Shown one piece after another: positions 53,704 through 62,016 of a stretch of DNA of 64,000 nt. Below the pieces are notes generated by a model that did not search any database, had not been told where the DNA came from, and worked only from the letters and a program-made list of their open reading frames with translations. How positions within the stretch are numbered: the stretch's first letter is position 1; the number at the start of each line of letters is the position of its first letter. This stretch comes from Chitinophaga jiangningensis (GTDB lineage Bacteria; Bacteroidota; Bacteroidia; Chitinophagales; Chitinophagaceae), in assembly GCF_900142605.1 (NCBI RefSeq), contig NZ_FRBL01000009.1, positions 124,001 to 188,000 of the forward strand. The letters are read 5' to 3'. The position numbers and the translations under genes are program-made.

Positions 53704-54699
53704 ATGAAAAAAATTTTCACCGTGATGGGCGTGCTTGGTTTGGGAGTGGCTGCAGTAACTACTTCCTGCGGCTCAAAGGTAGAAGGAAAAGAAACCAACG
53801 CAGCGCCGGAGGCGCCTAAAGAAGTCACTGTTACCATTGACCTCAAAGATATACCGGATGATAAATTCGGGGAGCTGGTAAAATACGGCCGTGAGCTGAT
53901 GATGAACACGGCTAAATATATCGGCCCTAAAGGGAGTGCGGGTCAGTTTACCGGCAACCTAATGAGCTGTACCAACTGCCACCAGGATGGAGGTACCAAA
54001 CCGTTCTCCTTTAACCTGCTGGCCTCTCATGATAATTACCCGCAATACCGCGCCAGGGAAGGCAAAGTGCTTACGCTGGCAGAAAGGGTGAACAACTGTG
54101 TAACGCGCCCGCATAATGGAAAGCCGCTGCCGCTGGATAGCAAAGAGATGGTCGCCTACCTCGCTTACCTAAAATGGATCAACTCTTTTGCACCGGAGGA
54201 TAAAGCCATCAAAGGGCAGCATAACCGCAAGCTGGACCTGCCTGACGTGGCAGCAAATCCGCAGCATGGGGCAGAACTGTTTGTACAGCATTGTGAGCGC
54301 TGCCATGGTAAAGACGGGGCAGGTCAGCTCAATCCGGAAGGCACGGCGTATACCTATCCACCATTGTGGGGTAAGGAGTCGTACCAGCCGGGTTCCAGTA
54401 TGCACCGCGTAGTGAAACAGGCCGAGTGGCTGAAGAATAACATGCCTTATGATAAAACAGATAAAGGCACCTTCCTCTCCGATGCAGATGCGCTGGACAT
54501 TGCCGCGTTCGTGAACAACGACGAGCTGCATCAAAGACCCAATCCGAAGAGTTTTGATTACCCGCATATCAATGAGAAGGCAATTGATTATGATATGGGA
54601 CCATTTGCGGATACATTTAACGCTACCCAGCATAAATACGGGCCGTTTAAACCGATCATCAGCTATTGGAAGGAGAAGGGCTGGAAATATTCGTTGTAG
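53704..54699 (+). CDS. Di-heme cytochrome c, thiosulfate dehydrogenase (TsdA)-like
   Basis: 331 residues. The N-terminal signal ends near Cys22. Heme 1 is CTNCH (Cys89, Cys92, His93) followed by QDGGTKPFSFNL; heme 2 is CERCH (Cys197, Cys200, His201). The segment RVNNCVTRPHNGKPLPLDS contains Cys132, at the place where TsdA proteins have the unusual axial Cys ligand of the active-site heme. TsdA couples two thiosulfate to tetrathionate or the reverse. Position after an ASST gene (21-nt gap) fits a sulfur-compound theme. Confidence 0.8.
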   Translation: MKKIFTVMGVLGLGVAAVTTSCGSKVEGKETNAAPEAPKEVTVTIDLKDIPDDKFGELVKYGRELMMNTAKYIGPKGSAGQFTGNLMSCTNCHQDGGTKPFSFNLLASHDNYPQYRAREGKVLTLAERVNNCVTRPHNGKPLPLDSKEMVAYLAYLKWINSFAPEDKAIKGQHNRKLDLPDVAANPQHGAELFVQHCERCHGKDGAGQLNPEGTAYTYPPLWGKESYQPGSSMHRVVKQAEWLKNNMPYDKTDKGTFLSDADALDIAAFVNNDELHQRPNPKSFDYPHINEKAIDYDMGPFADTFNATQHKYGPFKPIISYWKEKGWKYSL

Positions 54700-54703
54700 C
54701 ATT

Positions 54704-54730
54704 GTAGAGACGGGCTGCGCCCGTCTCTAC
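54704..54730. terminator. Hairpin between convergent genes
   Basis: A perfect 12-bp stem pairs 54704-54715 with 54719-54730 (loop tgc), followed by tttt on the + strand. It starts 4 nt after the cytochrome stop and includes the stop codon of the DUF389 gene. Confidence 0.65.
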
Positions 54731-56079
54731 TTTTGTTCCTGCAAAATAAGGTTAATACTATCCTGCCCCAGGCGTTGCTTTAGCCAGTCGTACAGCCGTT
54801 TACGTTCCAGCGTTGCAATTCGCTTTTTCACCCCCAGCACTACCACCATGGTCGTATCTGTTTTATCACTTCCTGCGGTTGTAAAAGGCATACTGCCTGC
54901 CGAATAGTATACAATATCATGATTAAGCGCATGTAATTCTCCGGAGAGATCCGGTGTGCTCTTTTCGGCTACCGTTACGATAACGGGCGTAGGTTCGGCG
55001 GCATTGATGTCGGCGAGGATACTGGCTTTTACCTGGCTAAAATCAAGGTTCTGCTGATTTTTGATTCCCTGCCGCAGTACTAAATCTGTATTATACAACC
55101 GGTATTGTGTTAACCGGGAACGCAGCACTTTTACGGTCGAGTCACTGAGCTTCTCCCCGATTAATAACAGGTCAATCTTACTCCCCTCCATATTGTAAAC
55201 AAATTCCCTATGCAGTATTTGCGTGGAAGGAAAGTGGAAGTTATCATTGACGAACCTGCGTGCATTACTTTCAAAAATGCTTTCCTTTACAATGCGGAAG
55301 CTCAGGTATATGCTGGGTACCAGCGTAATGAGGGTGATCAGCAGGATGTACCGGAGTACTTTTCGTTTATAGTTGGTGTCTTCGTACCGGTGGTGCCTAA
55401 AACGCAGGTAGCGGATCATCAGGTAGGTACTCAGGCAAATAAATACGCAGTTAATAAAATACAGATAAAAGGCGCCCAATACAAAATACCAGTTACCGGT
55501 AGCAATACCGAAACCTGCTGTGCACAAGGGTGGCATGAGTGCAGTAGCAATTGCCACGCCGGCAATGACGTTGGACTTTTCTTTTCGGGTAGCGCCTACA
55601 ATACCTGCAAGACCACCGAAAAAGGCCACCAGCACGTCCCAGGTGGCGGGCATGGTACGCGCCAGCAGTTCTGACTGTGCTTCGTGCAATGGAGTGAGCC
55701 AGAAGTAAATGCTGGAAGTGATGGCGGAGATGAGGCTGGCCCGAAGCAGGTTTCTGCCGCCCTTTTTGAGCAACGCAAAATCTGTAATAGCGAGCCCGAC
55801 CCCGATACCCATCACAGGGCCCATGAGTGGTGAAATGAGCATGGCGCCAATGATCACGACAGGACTGTTAATATTCAGGCCTATGGAAGCAATAAAGATG
55901 GCGAAGATCAGCGTCCATAAATTGGCGCCCCGGAATTCTGAATTTTTACGAACGGAGGATATCACTTCCTGCTCATCCGCCATTTCTACCCGCAGGTTAA
56001 AATGCTTGTCCAGCAGTATCCTGGCTTTGCGCCAAAACCGGCCTTCTGATGGTTTATTTACCGTAGGTTCGTTCAACAT
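54727..56079 (-). CDS. DUF389 membrane protein
   Basis: 450 residues. A soluble N-terminal part (about 1-40) is followed by the DUF389 core of six to seven membrane helices: NLWTLIFAIFIASIGLNINS, VVIIGAMLISPLMGPVMGIG, VAFFGGLAGIVGATRKEKSN and GVAIATALMPPLCTAGFG. A C-terminal soluble domain with a DUF389-like ferredoxin-type appearance occupies about 290-450. Transport or envelope function is suspected for the family but not established. Confidence 0.88.
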   Translation of the reverse strand: MLNEPTVNKPSEGRFWRKARILLDKHFNLRVEMADEQEVISSVRKNSEFRGANLWTLIFAIFIASIGLNINSPVVIIGAMLISPLMGPVMGIGVGLAITDFALLKKGGRNLLRASLISAITSSIYFWLTPLHEAQSELLARTMPATWDVLVAFFGGLAGIVGATRKEKSNVIAGVAIATALMPPLCTAGFGIATGNWYFVLGAFYLYFINCVFICLSTYLMIRYLRFRHHRYEDTNYKRKVLRYILLITLITLVPSIYLSFRIVKESIFESNARRFVNDNFHFPSTQILHREFVYNMEGSKIDLLLIGEKLSDSTVKVLRSRLTQYRLYNTDLVLRQGIKNQQNLDFSQVKASILADINAAEPTPVIVTVAEKSTPDLSGELHALNHDIVYYSAGSMPFTTAGSDKTDTTMVVVLGVKKRIATLERKRLYDWLKQRLGQDSINLILQEQK

Positions 56080-56139
56080 ACCTATTAAACCAAATTAACC
56101 CCGAATGTGTTTGAGTTAGTACACAAAAATCCAGTTGTT

Positions 56140-56601
56140 ATGAAAAAAGTTGTTTTAGGCCTGGCAGTACTGATGGCATTTTCGGTGGCCTGCCAGAACC
56201 CTCAAAAGCATGACGAGAAAAAGGCGCAGGAGAAAGCCGGAGAGGCAATCGAATCGGCTGAAAAAGCTGCCGCCGCGCAGGCAGCCAGCGATGCGAATGC
56301 TGTACAGGCAGCTACTGCTGCCATTCAGGCCAATATTAATGCGGCTATGGCCACTGTAGCTATGCCCGACTTTAAAAAGGCGAATGCACGCTCGCTGGCA
56401 AACGATTTTCACAAGTATCTTTCTGACCTGGTAAATACCAACAGCGGTAAAAAAGCAGCAGAGTATGCAGATAAACTGCAGGACCTCAAAAAGGAATACG
56501 ACAAAAAGGTGGAAGCCGAAAAACTGGACCCGGATGACAAGGCTAAACTCCAAAAATATGTAGGCGATATGTTGCAGGCCGTACAATCTGCCAATCCATA
56601 A
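56140..56601 (+). CDS. Small Ala/Lys-rich helical lipoprotein
   Basis: 153 residues from the ATG at 56140, which begins a lipoprotein signal (MKKVVLGLAVLMAFSVAC, lipid Cys18). The mature protein is almost entirely helical, Ala/Lys/Asp-rich, with coiled-coil-like segments (KAQEKAGEAIESAEKAAAAQ and AAEYADKLQDLKKEYDKKVE). No named family is recognised. It is transcribed divergently from the DUF389 gene and ends at an intrinsic terminator. Confidence 0.75.
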   Translation: MKKVVLGLAVLMAFSVACQNPQKHDEKKAQEKAGEAIESAEKAAAAQAASDANAVQAATAAIQANINAAMATVAMPDFKKANARSLANDFHKYLSDLVNTNSGKKAAEYADKLQDLKKEYDKKVEAEKLDPDDKAKLQKYVGDMLQAVQSANP

Positions 56602-56608
56602 TTGTGGT

Positions 56609-56631
56609 AACCCCGGGCAACCGGGGTTTTT
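56609..56631 (+). terminator. Intrinsic terminator
   Basis: The 8-bp stem AACCCCGG/CCGGGGTT (56609-56616 with 56621-56628) ends in a T-run, placed 8 nt after the lipoprotein stop and 4 nt before the lanB stop on the other strand. Confidence 0.75.
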
Positions 56632-56634
56632 AAT

Positions 56635-59600
56635 TTATGCGATTACCTTTCCCGTTTTCTTCGCACGTGCCACCATAGAAGTATAGTATCGGTCCAGGAA
56701 ATGGTAGATCACCAGTTCATGCTTGCGCTGGGCAGCCAGCAGCAGGCGGTTCAGGAACATATGGATGTAGCTGGACATTAACCCGAATTTATCCGGTAAC
56801 TCCTGCAAAGCAATCATCTCACTTATGGCGGCACTACGTTCCCGCAACAGCTGTACTACTTCATCCGGCAATTCCCCTGCGAGCATGCTGGTGAGTTCAG
56901 AGGATGCCTGCCTGTATTTATCATTCAGTTGTTGCTGTAATCCTTTGTTGCCATTGAATTCCTTAAAGAAATGCTGTTGCAGTTGCTGCATCAGTGCGGC
57001 TTTCTGTTCCAGGGTAAACCCGAAAGCCTCCAACAGCTGGTCCGTGCCCACTACTCCTATCTTCCAGCGGTACTCCTCCCCGCTTTCATCGTCGAGCAGC
57101 TGAATGAGTTGTAGAACAAACTGGCTGTCGTGGTGAAACACCATTTCACTAAAGGCCATGGTATCATTGCCATAGCGTTCAATTTCCCGTGTATACGTAT
57201 CCGTTTGTATTTTGCTGACCAGGTTTTTATTTACAGAGAGATGCGTTATTTCGTAGAGTCGCTGCAGCACTACCTGCCAGAAGCCGGGGTCATCTGCGTG
57301 CCGGAAGCGTACCCTGATGTGATGGTCCGGATCGGTGTAGCGGATAAAGAACCATTGTTGTATCACGTCGTTTTCCAGCAGCTCCGTCACTAGTGGGGCA
57401 ATCATTTCTTTTAGGATATCTTCGGCGGTGCGGGTGCCGCAATAAATTTTTACGTAGAGCCATTCACTGCCGGTATGGAAGCTGCGCTGGATATCTGCTT
57501 TGGGGATGGCTACCGGCGGTATGTCCAGCGTGGCGCCGGAGTTATACAGTGGCAGCACCAGCTCATTGGCGTGTTTACCGTGGGGGCCTTCTATCCAGCA
57601 GCGGTCAGGCGTTTGCAGCAGTTCCTGCAGCACCACCTGTTCGGAGCGGTCCATGATTTTTCCTAAGAGGGCTACGGCTACGGGGCTATCGAGGTCTATT
57701 ACCAGGTCGTTATCCCCTTCCGAGATCACTACATATTGTGGCAGGTCCCATTTTTGGCGGAATGCCTGGATTTGTTCATGATAACGGTCACGGTTATACG
57801 CATTATCCGCTTTGCGCCAGATCCAGGTACGTTTATGCAGGATGAAGTTGCCGTAGCGCACCCGTGGCAGGAAGGTGAAATCGCTGCCCACCAGCCATTG
57901 CCAGTTGTAGCCTGGTTCATAATCCTGGAATTGCAGTTCACAGAGGAATTTATAGACAGGCAGGCCGTTGCGGTAGTTATGGGCGGTACTCATGCGGGGG
58001 ATCACCCACTTGTTATGTTTGACCGAGCGGAGTCGGATTTTGCCCTGGCGGATGCTGATCATCAGGTCCGATACGGGGATTTGTTCCGCACCTGCTTCGC
58101 TGGCAGCGAGGTATACAATTTCGTAGGGTCGTAACCGTGGCCGCATTAAAATATTTCCTGTACGGGATTCCGGCAGGTGTACCACTTCCGCAAAAATGAT
58201 ATCCCTGTTCAGCTCTTCTTCTTTTCTCAGGGAGATGTTAACCTGTGCTGATAAAAAGGCATCGCCGTGGCAGAAGCGCCCGAGGAGGTTAGCGGCGGAG
58301 GGGCCGTTGCAACCGTGGAGTTCAAAGAGGTAGTTGCCTTCGTCGATGGCGGCAGCGCTACCGGCCAAAAGTTTACCCATGAGGTAGCCGCTGGCGGGGA
58401 GTTTGGGTGTACGGTCCGATTGTAATCCCTGCAGGTCTGCTTTGGTGAGCACCACTTCTGCGGTGTTTTCGCGGAGGCGTTGCAGTTGCAGTGTCAGTAG
58501 TTTATCAGCGGCCACGCTGCCATTTTCAGGCGTGGCGGGCAGTTGCAGTTCATCGAGTAAGGGGGTATGATCGCCGCCGGTGTGTGCGCCGTAACCGATG
58601 CCGGCTTCCGTGTCGAGGGCGAGGCTGAGTGGCACTTCCTGTTCTTCGTAGCGGGCGGAAAAGGCGCTGATAAACTGTTCCAGGTCCGGACTGATGCCGC
58701 TGCGCGCCAGTACGGCGAGGTCGCTGGTATGTGTGGCCAGCTCGCCCAGTACTTTCTGGGATAGATGGTTGGCGGTGGTATGCAGGTAGAGGTCTGTTTG
58801 CAGCAGGTCCTTACTGCTGGTATCCGGCAGCAGGCTTTTTACGATGCGGTTTACTTCGCTGTAAGCGGCCATGCTGGGCTGTTGCAGCAGTGTCACTATT
58901 TTTTGCAGTTGCGTGGTGATATCATTCGCTTCGGGGATAGGCTGTATCCTTTGGAGGAGTGTATGAAAAAACTCAGTGCCTGTTACCGTTGGCTCCAGTT
59001 CACTCACCAGTAGCTGGTTAGCGAGTAGTTCCTGTACAAATTCATCCGCATCGTACCAGGTAATTTCATTTTCCTCACTGATGAGGCATTGGCGGATTTG
59101 CTCGAGCGTGGCGCCGGAAGTGGCCGTGGCAAGTATTTCCCGGAGGTAATCCGTATTGTCTACTGCGGTGAGGTAGTAGTTACGTACTTTATTGCGCAGC
59201 GTATAGGCAGCATAGCGAAAGCGGCTGCCGGAGAGATAGATAGAATTGTTCGGGTAATATAACAGCTTTTCGCGTATAGCCGGCACCGTAGTAATAGCCC
59301 CTGCCAGTTCCGCTACATAGTTCATATCGAGGCGGCAGTATTTACGGTGCAGTTGATCATCTCCCAAAAAAACCTCCGTATGTGTATGACTACTGCCGGT
59401 GGTAACGCCGGCAAACAGCCCGTAAGGTGTGCAGCGGGTGCTCATACGCAGCAGGTAACGATATAGGGAGAAGACCAGTTTCTCCTCCTCCTTGGCTGCC
59501 AGTGGCTGGCCACTGAGCCATCGCTGCATTTCCTGGTAAAGGTCGATCGATGCAATATATATGGCCTCCTGTAATCCCGGATCGGCAAAAATTTCCCTGA

Positions 59601-59712
59601 TGACGGAAGGAAGCATATTTATTTCAATGTGCTGCAGGCGTTGGAGGGTACTCACGGGCAGCATAGGTGTTCTCAAAGCAAAATAATTCTCGGCGCAAAT
59701 CATGGTTATCAT
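56635..59712 (-). CDS. lanB: Full-length class I lanthipeptide dehydratase LanB
   Basis: About 1025 residues. The first open codon is a TTG at 59724; ATGs at 59712 and 59703 are better starts, just before the family N-terminus ENYFALRTPMLPVSTL. The long N-terminal glutamylation domain includes SLYRYLLRMSTRCTPYGLFA and GRFCHGDAFLSAQVNISL. The C-terminal elimination (SpaB_C/thiopeptide-type) domain begins near SEWLYVKIYCGTRTAEDILK and has WFFIRYTDPDHHIRVRFR. It should use glutamyl-tRNA to dehydrate Ser/Thr of the precursors encoded divergently at 59951-60526. Both domains lie in one chain, unlike split LanB systems. Confidence 0.92.
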   Translation of the reverse strand: MITMICAENYFALRTPMLPVSTLQRLQHIEINMLPSVIREIFADPGLQEAIYIASIDLYQEMQRWLSGQPLAAKEEEKLVFSLYRYLLRMSTRCTPYGLFAGVTTGSSHTHTEVFLGDDQLHRKYCRLDMNYVAELAGAITTVPAIREKLLYYPNNSIYLSGSRFRYAAYTLRNKVRNYYLTAVDNTDYLREILATATSGATLEQIRQCLISEENEITWYDADEFVQELLANQLLVSELEPTVTGTEFFHTLLQRIQPIPEANDITTQLQKIVTLLQQPSMAAYSEVNRIVKSLLPDTSSKDLLQTDLYLHTTANHLSQKVLGELATHTSDLAVLARSGISPDLEQFISAFSARYEEQEVPLSLALDTEAGIGYGAHTGGDHTPLLDELQLPATPENGSVAADKLLTLQLQRLRENTAEVVLTKADLQGLQSDRTPKLPASGYLMGKLLAGSAAAIDEGNYLFELHGCNGPSAANLLGRFCHGDAFLSAQVNISLRKEEELNRDIIFAEVVHLPESRTGNILMRPRLRPYEIVYLAASEAGAEQIPVSDLMISIRQGKIRLRSVKHNKWVIPRMSTAHNYRNGLPVYKFLCELQFQDYEPGYNWQWLVGSDFTFLPRVRYGNFILHKRTWIWRKADNAYNRDRYHEQIQAFRQKWDLPQYVVISEGDNDLVIDLDSPVAVALLGKIMDRSEQVVLQELLQTPDRCWIEGPHGKHANELVLPLYNSGATLDIPPVAIPKADIQRSFHTGSEWLYVKIYCGTRTAEDILKEMIAPLVTELLENDVIQQWFFIRYTDPDHHIRVRFRHADDPGFWQVVLQRLYEITHLSVNKNLVSKIQTDTYTREIERYGNDTMAFSEMVFHHDSQFVLQLIQLLDDESGEEYRWKIGVVGTDQLLEAFGFTLEQKAALMQQLQQHFFKEFNGNKGLQQQLNDKYRQASSELTSMLAGELPDEVVQLLRERSAAISEMIALQELPDKFGLMSSYIHMFLNRLLLAAQRKHELVIYHFLDRYYTSMVARAKKTGKVIA

Positions 59713-59753
59713 TACTGTGTGCAATGAATTTAAAGGGAATTGTAATGGCAGCC

Positions 59754-59851
59754 TATCCCGTAAAAACGGGATATTTCATGTTTCAACATCTACCTAAAAA
59801 TCACGCTTTTCCGGGATTACGTTTATTGCAGTTTGTTCCTACTTTTAGGTA
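59754..59851. promoter_or_regulatory. Two inverted repeats in the divergent lanB/precursor region
   Basis: TATCCCGT (59754-59761) pairs with ACGGGATA (59766-59773). TACCTAAAA (59791-59799) is repeated inverted as TTTTAGGTA (59843-59851). Either could be a regulator site for the divergent promoters. No full TAnnTTTG box is seen in this region. Confidence 0.35.
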
Positions 59852-59950
59852 ATGCCTGTAAAATTTAAGAAAACCTGTAATCAAAAAATATCCTCAAAAT
59901 ATATCTCCTGTCAGCTATAATTTTTTTTTAAAACAACACAATTATTGGTT

Positions 59951-60109
59951 ATGAGAAAAACATCAGAAAAAAAGCTCAGCCTGAGCAAAATTAAGGTTTC
60001 CAGTCTGAACACCGCTTCAAGAGAAAGAGATGCTAAAGCGCCAACCTACACCGGTTGCAGCCTGTTTGCAAAATGTACACCTCCTAGTACAAAAGCATCC
60101 TGTATCTAA
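59951..60109 (+). CDS. Lanthipeptide precursor 1
   Basis: 52 residues. The leader MRKTSEKKLSLSKIKVSSL has the KKLxLxKIKVxxL motif of Bacteroidota class I lanthipeptide precursors. The C-terminal core region has three Cys (36, 42, 51) and several Ser/Thr, as in YTGCSLFAKCTPPSTKASCI. No Gly-Gly cleavage site is evident; the leader/core border may lie around residues 25-31. It is the first of three tandem precursor genes, divergent from lanB. It is the most different of the three in its core. Confidence 0.85.
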   Translation: MRKTSEKKLSLSKIKVSSLNTASRERDAKAPTYTGCSLFAKCTPPSTKASCI

Positions 60110-60141
60110 TTTATTCTTGAGAAAAAACTAAATCCTGTTTC

Positions 60142-60306
60142 ATGAAAAAGACTTCAGAAAAGAAATTGCACCTCGGCAAGATCAAGGTAGCAGAACTGGG
60201 AAAAAAAGTAGCTGGTAACTCTCCTGCTTTATTTTCTATTTCTATCAAAATCAGCTGCATCAGCCAGGGTGCGCCGATCTGCAGTGAAGATTCCTGCAGA
60301 TTCTGA
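60142..60306 (+). CDS. Lanthipeptide precursor 2
   Basis: 54 residues. The leader MKKTSEKKLHLGKIKVAEL matches precursors 1 and 3. The core has Cys39, Cys47 and Cys52 and a Ser-rich segment (ALFSISIKISCIS), ending SQGAPICSEDSCRF. That C-terminal block is nearly identical in precursor 3. The gap after precursor 1 is 32 nt. Confidence 0.87.
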   Translation: MKKTSEKKLHLGKIKVAELGKKVAGNSPALFSISIKISCISQGAPICSEDSCRF

Positions 60307-60340
60307 TTCCTGTAAATCCTAATCATCTAAATTGTTGATT

Positions 60341-60526
60341 ATGAAAAAATCATCTCAGAAAAAATTACATCTGGGGAAAATAAAGGTTTCTGTACTCCAA
60401 AATGCGGGTAGTGCTAACGGCAATGCAGCTACGGGTACTACCTGCCACGTACTGTGCTCTGCCATGTGCGCTGCTAATACCAGCCAGGGCGCGCCTATTT
60501 GCAGTATTGATTCCTGCAGGTTCTGA
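60341..60526 (+). CDS. Lanthipeptide precursor 3
   Basis: 61 residues from the ATG at 60341. The leader is MKKSSQKKLHLGKIKVSVL. The core has five Cys (35, 39, 43, 54, 59) with an N-terminal TTCHVLCSAMC segment with i,i+4 Cys spacing, then SQGAPICSIDSCRF shared with precursor 2. Possible Ser/Thr donors precede the Cys residues. It is the last gene before the terminator at 60617-60652. Confidence 0.87.
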   Translation: MKKSSQKKLHLGKIKVSVLQNAGSANGNAATGTTCHVLCSAMCAANTSQGAPICSIDSCRF

Positions 60527-60616
60527 TCCTGCCGGGAGCATTGCTTTGCAATGTAACCGTTATCCCTTTCCCGCATACACCAATGTATGCACCCGTTTGT
60601 ATTCACAGGTACAACT

Positions 60617-60652
60617 GGCAAAACATGCAGTACATGCATGTTTTGCCTTTTT
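60617..60652 (+). terminator. Strong intrinsic terminator between precursor genes and lanC
   Basis: A perfect 13-bp stem (60617-60629 with 60635-60647, 5-nt loop) is followed directly by five T (60648-60652). It lies 90 nt after precursor 3 and 19 nt before the lanC ATG. It should make precursor mRNA more abundant than lanC mRNA if it is partially read through, a common device in RiPP operons. Confidence 0.85.
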
Positions 60653-60671
60653 GACGTAATGAACTACCTAT

Positions 60672-61886
60672 ATGCCCGACAGAAAAGCAGCCACCATCAT
60701 ACTGGAACAAATCAGTAAGGAATTAACCGAATTTGCAACCGAGGCCGAATACCCGGGACTCCTCGGCGGCTATACCGGCAGCGCATTATTCTTCGCCTAC
60801 TATTACCAGCTCACCGGGGATGAAAGTCACCTCGACAAAGCATACGCCGTCATCCAACGCAGCCTGGACGCAGTGGCCACCACCAGCATCAACGGCTCCC
60901 ATTGCAGTGGGCTCTCCGGCATCGCCTGGACGCTGCTGCACCTTTCCCAGATGGGCCTGATTGAAGGAGATGACCTCAACGAAACCTTCGAAGAAACAGA
61001 CCAGCTCCTGGCCGAATGGATGGACCTGGAAACCGCACAACAGCGATTCGACTTCCTCCACCAGGGCCTGGGCGTAGCACTCTATTTCCTCAACCGCCTC
61101 CCCTCTCCCGTGGCCAGAAAACAACTGGAAAAACTGGTGATGGAGCTGGACAGCCAAAAGTTTAAACTCCGCCAGGGCGTGGCCTGGAAGGACCTTTTCA
61201 GCTCACTCGGACTGGAAAAGGAAGATCGGCCCCTGTTTAACCTCGGCCTGGCCCATGGCAACCCCGCCATCATTTCCATACTGGCACGTATATACGAAAA
61301 AAATATAGCGCAGGATATCGTCAGGCCTATGGTACACCAGGCGGTGGACTGGCTGATCAGCACCCGCAAAACCAACCAGGAAGCCGGCATCAGTCTTTTC
61401 CCGGTACTGATAGACGAGCAGCACGTCATGGCCGGTAGTGTTCACAGCCGCCTGGGCTGGTGCTATGGCGACCTCGGCATCGCCTCCGCCCTCTGGGACG
61501 CCGGCAGCCGCATGAACGTGCCCGCCTGGAAGGAATACGCCTTCGAAATATTCACCCATATCGCCACCTACCGCGATGTAGAAAATGGCACCGTACTGGA
61601 CGCCTGCCTCTGCCACGGCAGCGCAGGCATTGCGGTAATGCTGCAGCAGGCAGGTCTCAATGCCAACGACAGCATGCTGCTCCAAAATGCAGAACAATGG
61701 TGGGAAACAGTCGTTACGCAAAACACCTTCGCCGACGGGCCAGCCGGATATAAATTTTATCATCATCCCCAATACGTTGATAGTCATAATATGCTGGAAG
61801 GCATCTGCGGAATCGGATTGTCGCTCATCACCTTTGTAGCACCTGAAATCAAGCCCGCATGGGCCGAATCACTACTGATAGTGTAA
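60672..61886 (+). CDS. lanC: Lanthionine cyclase LanC
   Basis: 404 residues, an alpha/alpha toroid. The zinc ligands are visible: Cys264 in GWCYGDLG, and Cys314/His315 in CLCHGSAGIA. An active-site His is likely His195 in LAHGNPAI. It would add Cys thiols to the dehydro residues made by LanB, forming (methyl)lanthionine rings. Encoded downstream of the three precursors and separated from them by a terminator. Confidence 0.93.
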   Translation: MPDRKAATIILEQISKELTEFATEAEYPGLLGGYTGSALFFAYYYQLTGDESHLDKAYAVIQRSLDAVATTSINGSHCSGLSGIAWTLLHLSQMGLIEGDDLNETFEETDQLLAEWMDLETAQQRFDFLHQGLGVALYFLNRLPSPVARKQLEKLVMELDSQKFKLRQGVAWKDLFSSLGLEKEDRPLFNLGLAHGNPAIISILARIYEKNIAQDIVRPMVHQAVDWLISTRKTNQEAGISLFPVLIDEQHVMAGSVHSRLGWCYGDLGIASALWDAGSRMNVPAWKEYAFEIFTHIATYRDVENGTVLDACLCHGSAGIAVMLQQAGLNANDSMLLQNAEQWWETVVTQNTFADGPAGYKFYHHPQYVDSHNMLEGICGIGLSLITFVAPEIKPAWAESLLIV

Positions 61887-62016
61887 TTATTTAAAATTAT
61901 CTTGCAACGATTTTTTTAGCTATCTTAGAGAACTACGAAATGAAAACTATATTCGAATAACCCGTCATGGCTATGCCACTAAACTGCAAGCCCAAGTACA
62001 GCAAATAAGAAAAACC

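Noticed and set aside
59725..59950. Additional precursor gene or leader RNA upstream of precursor 1
   Set aside because: A 61-codon frame exists (59667-59852), but it has no leader motif, runs over the lanB start and lacks a Cys-rich core.
60355..60639. 94-codon minus-strand frame over precursor 3
   Set aside because: Antisense to precursors with a clear leader motif; includes the terminator hairpin; not supported as a gene.
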